Shown: one piece after another, positions 60,761-64,000 of the stretch
Layout: the number at the start of each line of letters is the position of its first letter
Numbering within the stretch: the stretch's first letter is position 1
From: Atriophallophorus winterbourni
Lineage: Eukaryota; Platyhelminthes; Trematoda; Plagiorchiida; Microphallidae
Direction of reading: 5' to 3'
Assembly (NCBI GenBank): GCA_013407085.1
Contig: JACCGJ010023578.1
Span: forward strand, 124,001 to 188,000
Length of the DNA stretch: 64,000 nucleotides
Program-made: the position numbers and the translations under genes
Notes under the pieces: model-generated
Told to the model about the DNA's origin: nothing
Seen by the model: the letters and a program-made list of their open reading frames with translations, nothing else
Databases searched by the model: none

Positions 60761-63383
60761 GATTTGTGAATCGCACCAAATTAGTGTCAAAAATCTGGAG
60801 GTTGTATCAGATCATTTACCATTACTATGTTTACCGGTACCCAGATGTTCGTCGATATGACCAAAGCAATACAGCTTAACATCGTTTATCGTCAAATGCA
60901 TTTCTGTCCACATTCTTGTTCACCAATTATCCGGTCGTGTGAGTACAAATGTCAGCGAGTAATGCTCATGCATTTGATAATTATACTGGTGAGATGCAAC
61001 CGATGCTCAGTTCGATCGTTCGATGATGACTCCCGAACGGGCGAAATGAGCTTCCGGTTCTGTCGCGTGTATACGAGCGAACGACATCAACTTGAGTATG
61101 GCCGGGTTTGTTATGTGCGGTGGAAGTTGAGGGGCAGATTTTGTTTGACATTACTCAAACTACCAATTAATGCTCGATTATTGAAGCACAGTAATGTCAT
61201 CAATGAACCAACTGAATGTGGTTTAGTAAATTGCTCAATCGATACATAACCGATGCTGTCACGCCAACGTTTCGAGTTCACGCGTAGTTCGTGTGCGTGC
61301 AACCGCGCGGATTATGGATTCGGCGTAAGTCGCACGTGCACCGGAGACAAGACGAGTATGAGCACAGTTCGAATGCGGTTAGTTCATGTGCAGTGACCAA
61401 ATCGCCTCGGCCAACATTGACCTTAATACAAGACCTGAACACAATTTGTTTGCCCGGAATGTTGAGCTGTGCGCATGCACGCACAGGGCTGCATTCGCAC
61501 AATGTGCGTCAAACTGCTCCTGTCAACACGATTATCTTTCACGTCGTGTGAGAGAGCGACTCGATTCGGGGACAGTCGTTCACTGTTAGAGTAAATTGCT
61601 CCACGATATATGAGAATGCTCAAAGTTGAAGTGCATTAGTGTTTACCTAATGTTATGTGTTGCCCAGGTTGTGGCCGTGTGTAAGTCAGATGGGTGATGT
61701 TATTATTGAAAGTTTACGGAAGTAAGTCTCGGGATAACGCGAAAGATCCTAAACACACTGGCGATATTTCAGTTGCTTCTACGAAGCAAATGTTAAAACA
61801 CCACGAAACTGCTCTCATGGAATCCCGGAGTAAAACATGGGTGTTCATTAAAATCGTGCCCGAAAATGTATACTCTTGTATCCGAGTACTTTAATACTTG
61901 GTAGTCACCCGAATACTCTGTTGTTCGAATGCAACATGGCATTGCAATTGTGAGAACTGCAGTGGAACTGCGACCTACTTCAGCGCACGGCACAAAAACA
62001 GTTTGCCCGCCAGTGGTTCTAACGAGGATGTGTTTACGCATTTCCGACTCTATCCGAGCGCCTATCATGCGGGTAAAGTGAACTGGTTTCAACGACTCAT
62101 AGAGAACAATCACGGCCAAACCGTAATTGATAAATTGTTAGCTCTAAGTTGTCATCCACTTCCGCTCAGCATTGTGGTGTAGAGAATATAGCCTTTCATT
62201 GAAAAACAAAGTGCTGAGTTTGACACTGTTTTGCGAATGTTTGCTTTTTCGTGTGCATTTCACGACCGAATATCGCGAGCCAGCATGGAAATATCTACTT
62301 GGTTATACGTGAAAAAACTTTGCCTTGTGTTTTAGCTACCCCACTGCTCAGACAAAATGTATCTGTTTAGATAATATGTAGCAGTATTGGTAAAACCACA
62401 TGTTGTGGCCATTTGCTCAAGTGAACGAGAGAGAGGCAGTTTAAGTCCGTTCTGTGATTCATGCAGGCGAGAAAGGATGTATCACTTAATGGTTGCCTTG
62501 GATAGAATCTCATCGTATGACCGTTCCTTTCACTAGATTATCCGAGTTTAACTTATTTCCATAAGTCCATTCTGCAAACATTTGGTCGCACCGATAATGG
62601 AGAGTTGAATTGAACCTAACTACAACAAGAATTGCTCGCTTGACCAAATAAAAAATCCATTAACCTGATGGAATTTTCACTAAAGTTTTTGATCCGCCCT
62701 CAATGAGAGTTGATCTGGTTGTGAGCTCCTGCACTTGCTGTGTTGGTACATCTGCCTGTGAGCATAGCTCATTCACACACTTTCTAGCCAATCAGCTTGC
62801 CGTGCGCTTGTCTTGTCTTTTCCAAGTCCAATTCAAGCGCGTCTGCTCAAACCACGTAGCCAATCAAACCTTGATTGGTAAAATTGAGTGAGAAATTTAC
62901 GGTTTCTTGTCACGTGGATGGAGCCGTGAGTGTTCTCATATCGGATTAGAGTCACCGAGTGGAGTTTACTTGGAAATGATTAGTTTTGTTCGCATGATTT
63001 GTTTGTGATACTCGCGGAAACCACATTCTCGCAGTAAGCATGTAACCGCTGAATCCTGATTGCGCAATAATAGTTTCCTCAAAGATATACTTGAATGCCA
63101 CAGTTAATAAAATCGACACAGCCAAACTGTGATCTACTTAGTGGATCCAAGTCAAGGGATGGGAGTACTTCAAAACTGGTCATTTCCATTATTCGTTCTC
63201 ATTTAACGTCACTTGATTATTATCTAAAAGGGCTTACCATGGTGATCAAAATATTTATATATCTATTTAGCAATTCTTCATTTGCATCCTAGCGTTTTAC
63301 TATTCAGTATTAGCATCGATTAAACATACATTTGTTCTCAAAGATAATCAATTCACATATATTACTTCCTATTTTTAACGAAG
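60761..63383. other. Spacer of unit 4, right part
   Basis: Homologous to the right half of the other spacers, with unit-specific indels (for example around 61.70-61.75, 62.2 and 63.0 kb). No convincing gene. Some short frames are shared with other units, but substitutions between copies mostly change the predicted residues. Confidence 0.55.
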
Positions 63384-64000
63384 GGTCGGATATTTCCGCG
63401 TACAGTGAATCCGAATACGGCATCCTTAACAGCGCATGATGGTACCAGAGATTTCGAAACGCTGAAACCCAAGTCTGATGAAATCGGCGTGGACACGAGC
63501 TTGTCCGATTCAGGCCAATCTGCTCTCGAAAGGCAATCAGTAGAACCAGGTGACGAATCGCTCAACGAACAACCGCAATGCAAGAAACCATGTCTTGCTT
63601 CGGAACATGATACAATCACGGAAACCGGTTCAAAATTTACATGCGGTGGCATAGAAAATAAGTCACAGCAACCCGCATCTTCCTTGTTATTATCAATCAC
63701 TCCTGATGCTAGTTCGTCCCATTCGAATTCTATCGGTACATTGAATCAGTTTATTCCTGTTACGGGAGTAGCTGGAAACATATTGTATAACATCCCAAAC
63801 TCACTTCTTGGCTCCATTCAACAGAATGGTTCCGCTGCTCATAACAGTCAGATGACATGCTCTACAAGCCAACTGACCGTTCCCATGTTCGATGCCCGAT
63901 CCAATGTTCCTGCTCAAACGACGACTTGGCTTTTGGCCAATCCGATGAATCATCAAGGAACCTTGACGGCTGCCCCTACAACCGCACTACAGCCTACATT
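63384..64000 (+). CDS. Cassette 4 exon A (partial, cut by window end)
   Basis: 205 complete codons from the acceptor AACGAAG|GGT; frame open to the last base. It combines residues of cassette 1 (Asp37, Gln51, Asn61, Cys87) with those of cassettes 2 and 3 (Thr79, Asn136), and has its own changes (SGQSAL for SDQSAL; DEIGV for DESGV). It too lacks an early in-frame ATG. Exons B-D lie beyond the window. Confidence 0.7.

Larger units (their letters stand above)
54212..64000 (+). repeat. Tandem unit 4 (partial, with a LINE insertion)
   Basis: Spacer homologous to units 1-3 from about 54.21 kb to 57.11 kb and again from about 60.76 kb to 63.38 kb, interrupted by a LINE. Without the insertion the distance to exon A matches the other units. 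The unit runs off the window inside exon A, so the total number of units is unknown and at least four. Confidence 0.85.

Noticed and set aside
57128..60765. GATTT as the LINE target-site duplication
   Set aside because: Five bases matching by eye next to degenerate flanks could be chance. The empty-site alignment has several mismatches at the left edge, so the junction cannot be fixed.
7081..64000. Units as composite transposons or satellite DNA
   Set aside because: No terminal inverted repeats or transposase are seen at the unit edges. The unit is gene-sized and carries open, spliced coding exons, so segmental tandem duplication is simpler.

Overview
The window looks like nuclear DNA of an animal. 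It has kb-scale GT-AG introns, split coding exons, a homeobox gene and a CR1/Jockey-type LINE. A flatworm, most likely a digenean fluke, is my best guess from the overall style (CR1-like LINEs, large introns, Ser/Asn/Thr-rich regulatory proteins). The window alone does not prove this. No prokaryotic operons, tRNAs, rRNAs or CRISPR arrays were seen. || Layout. 1-2.9 kb: no recognisable gene. 2.9-4.2 kb: two exons encoding a pair of C2H2 zinc fingers and a Ser-rich linker. 4.2-7.08 kb: intronic or intergenic DNA with decayed LINE fragments and an (AT)n tract. From about 7.08 kb to the end: a head-to-tail tandem array with a period of about 15.5-15.8 kb. Unit 1 is about 7.08-22.75 kb, unit 2 about 22.75-38.56 kb, unit 3 about 38.56-54.2 kb, and unit 4 runs from about 54.2 kb past the window edge. 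Each unit is a spacer of about 5.6 kb followed by a four-exon coding cassette. Unit 4 also carries a LINE insertion of about 3.6 kb at 57.1-60.8 kb, and only the start of its first cassette exon is visible. || The cassette. Exons A (996 nt), B (715), C (998) and D (576 coding) join without a frameshift or stop in all three complete copies, giving 1094 codons plus a stop. A 63-residue TALE-class homeodomain spans the C/D junction. It has the three-residue loop extension with Pro-Tyr-Pro, Ala at position 50 and Asn at 51, and it is identical in all three copies. || How the parts may work together. Exon A opens at a splice acceptor in phase 0 and has no in-frame ATG until codon 157, so its N-terminus must come from elsewhere. 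The zinc-finger exons at 2898-3221 and 3839-4198 end in phase 0, occur only once, and lie upstream of the whole array. The most interesting reading is one zinc-finger 5' module spliced alternatively to several complete homeobox 3' cassettes. Rival models are spliced-leader addition to each exon A, or unseen cassette-specific first exons. Sequence identity between units is patchy: different pairs of units are near-identical in different segments. This suggests gene conversion or unequal exchange, or an assembly mosaic. All exon joins are inferred from splice-site consensus and frame; no transcript evidence was available.
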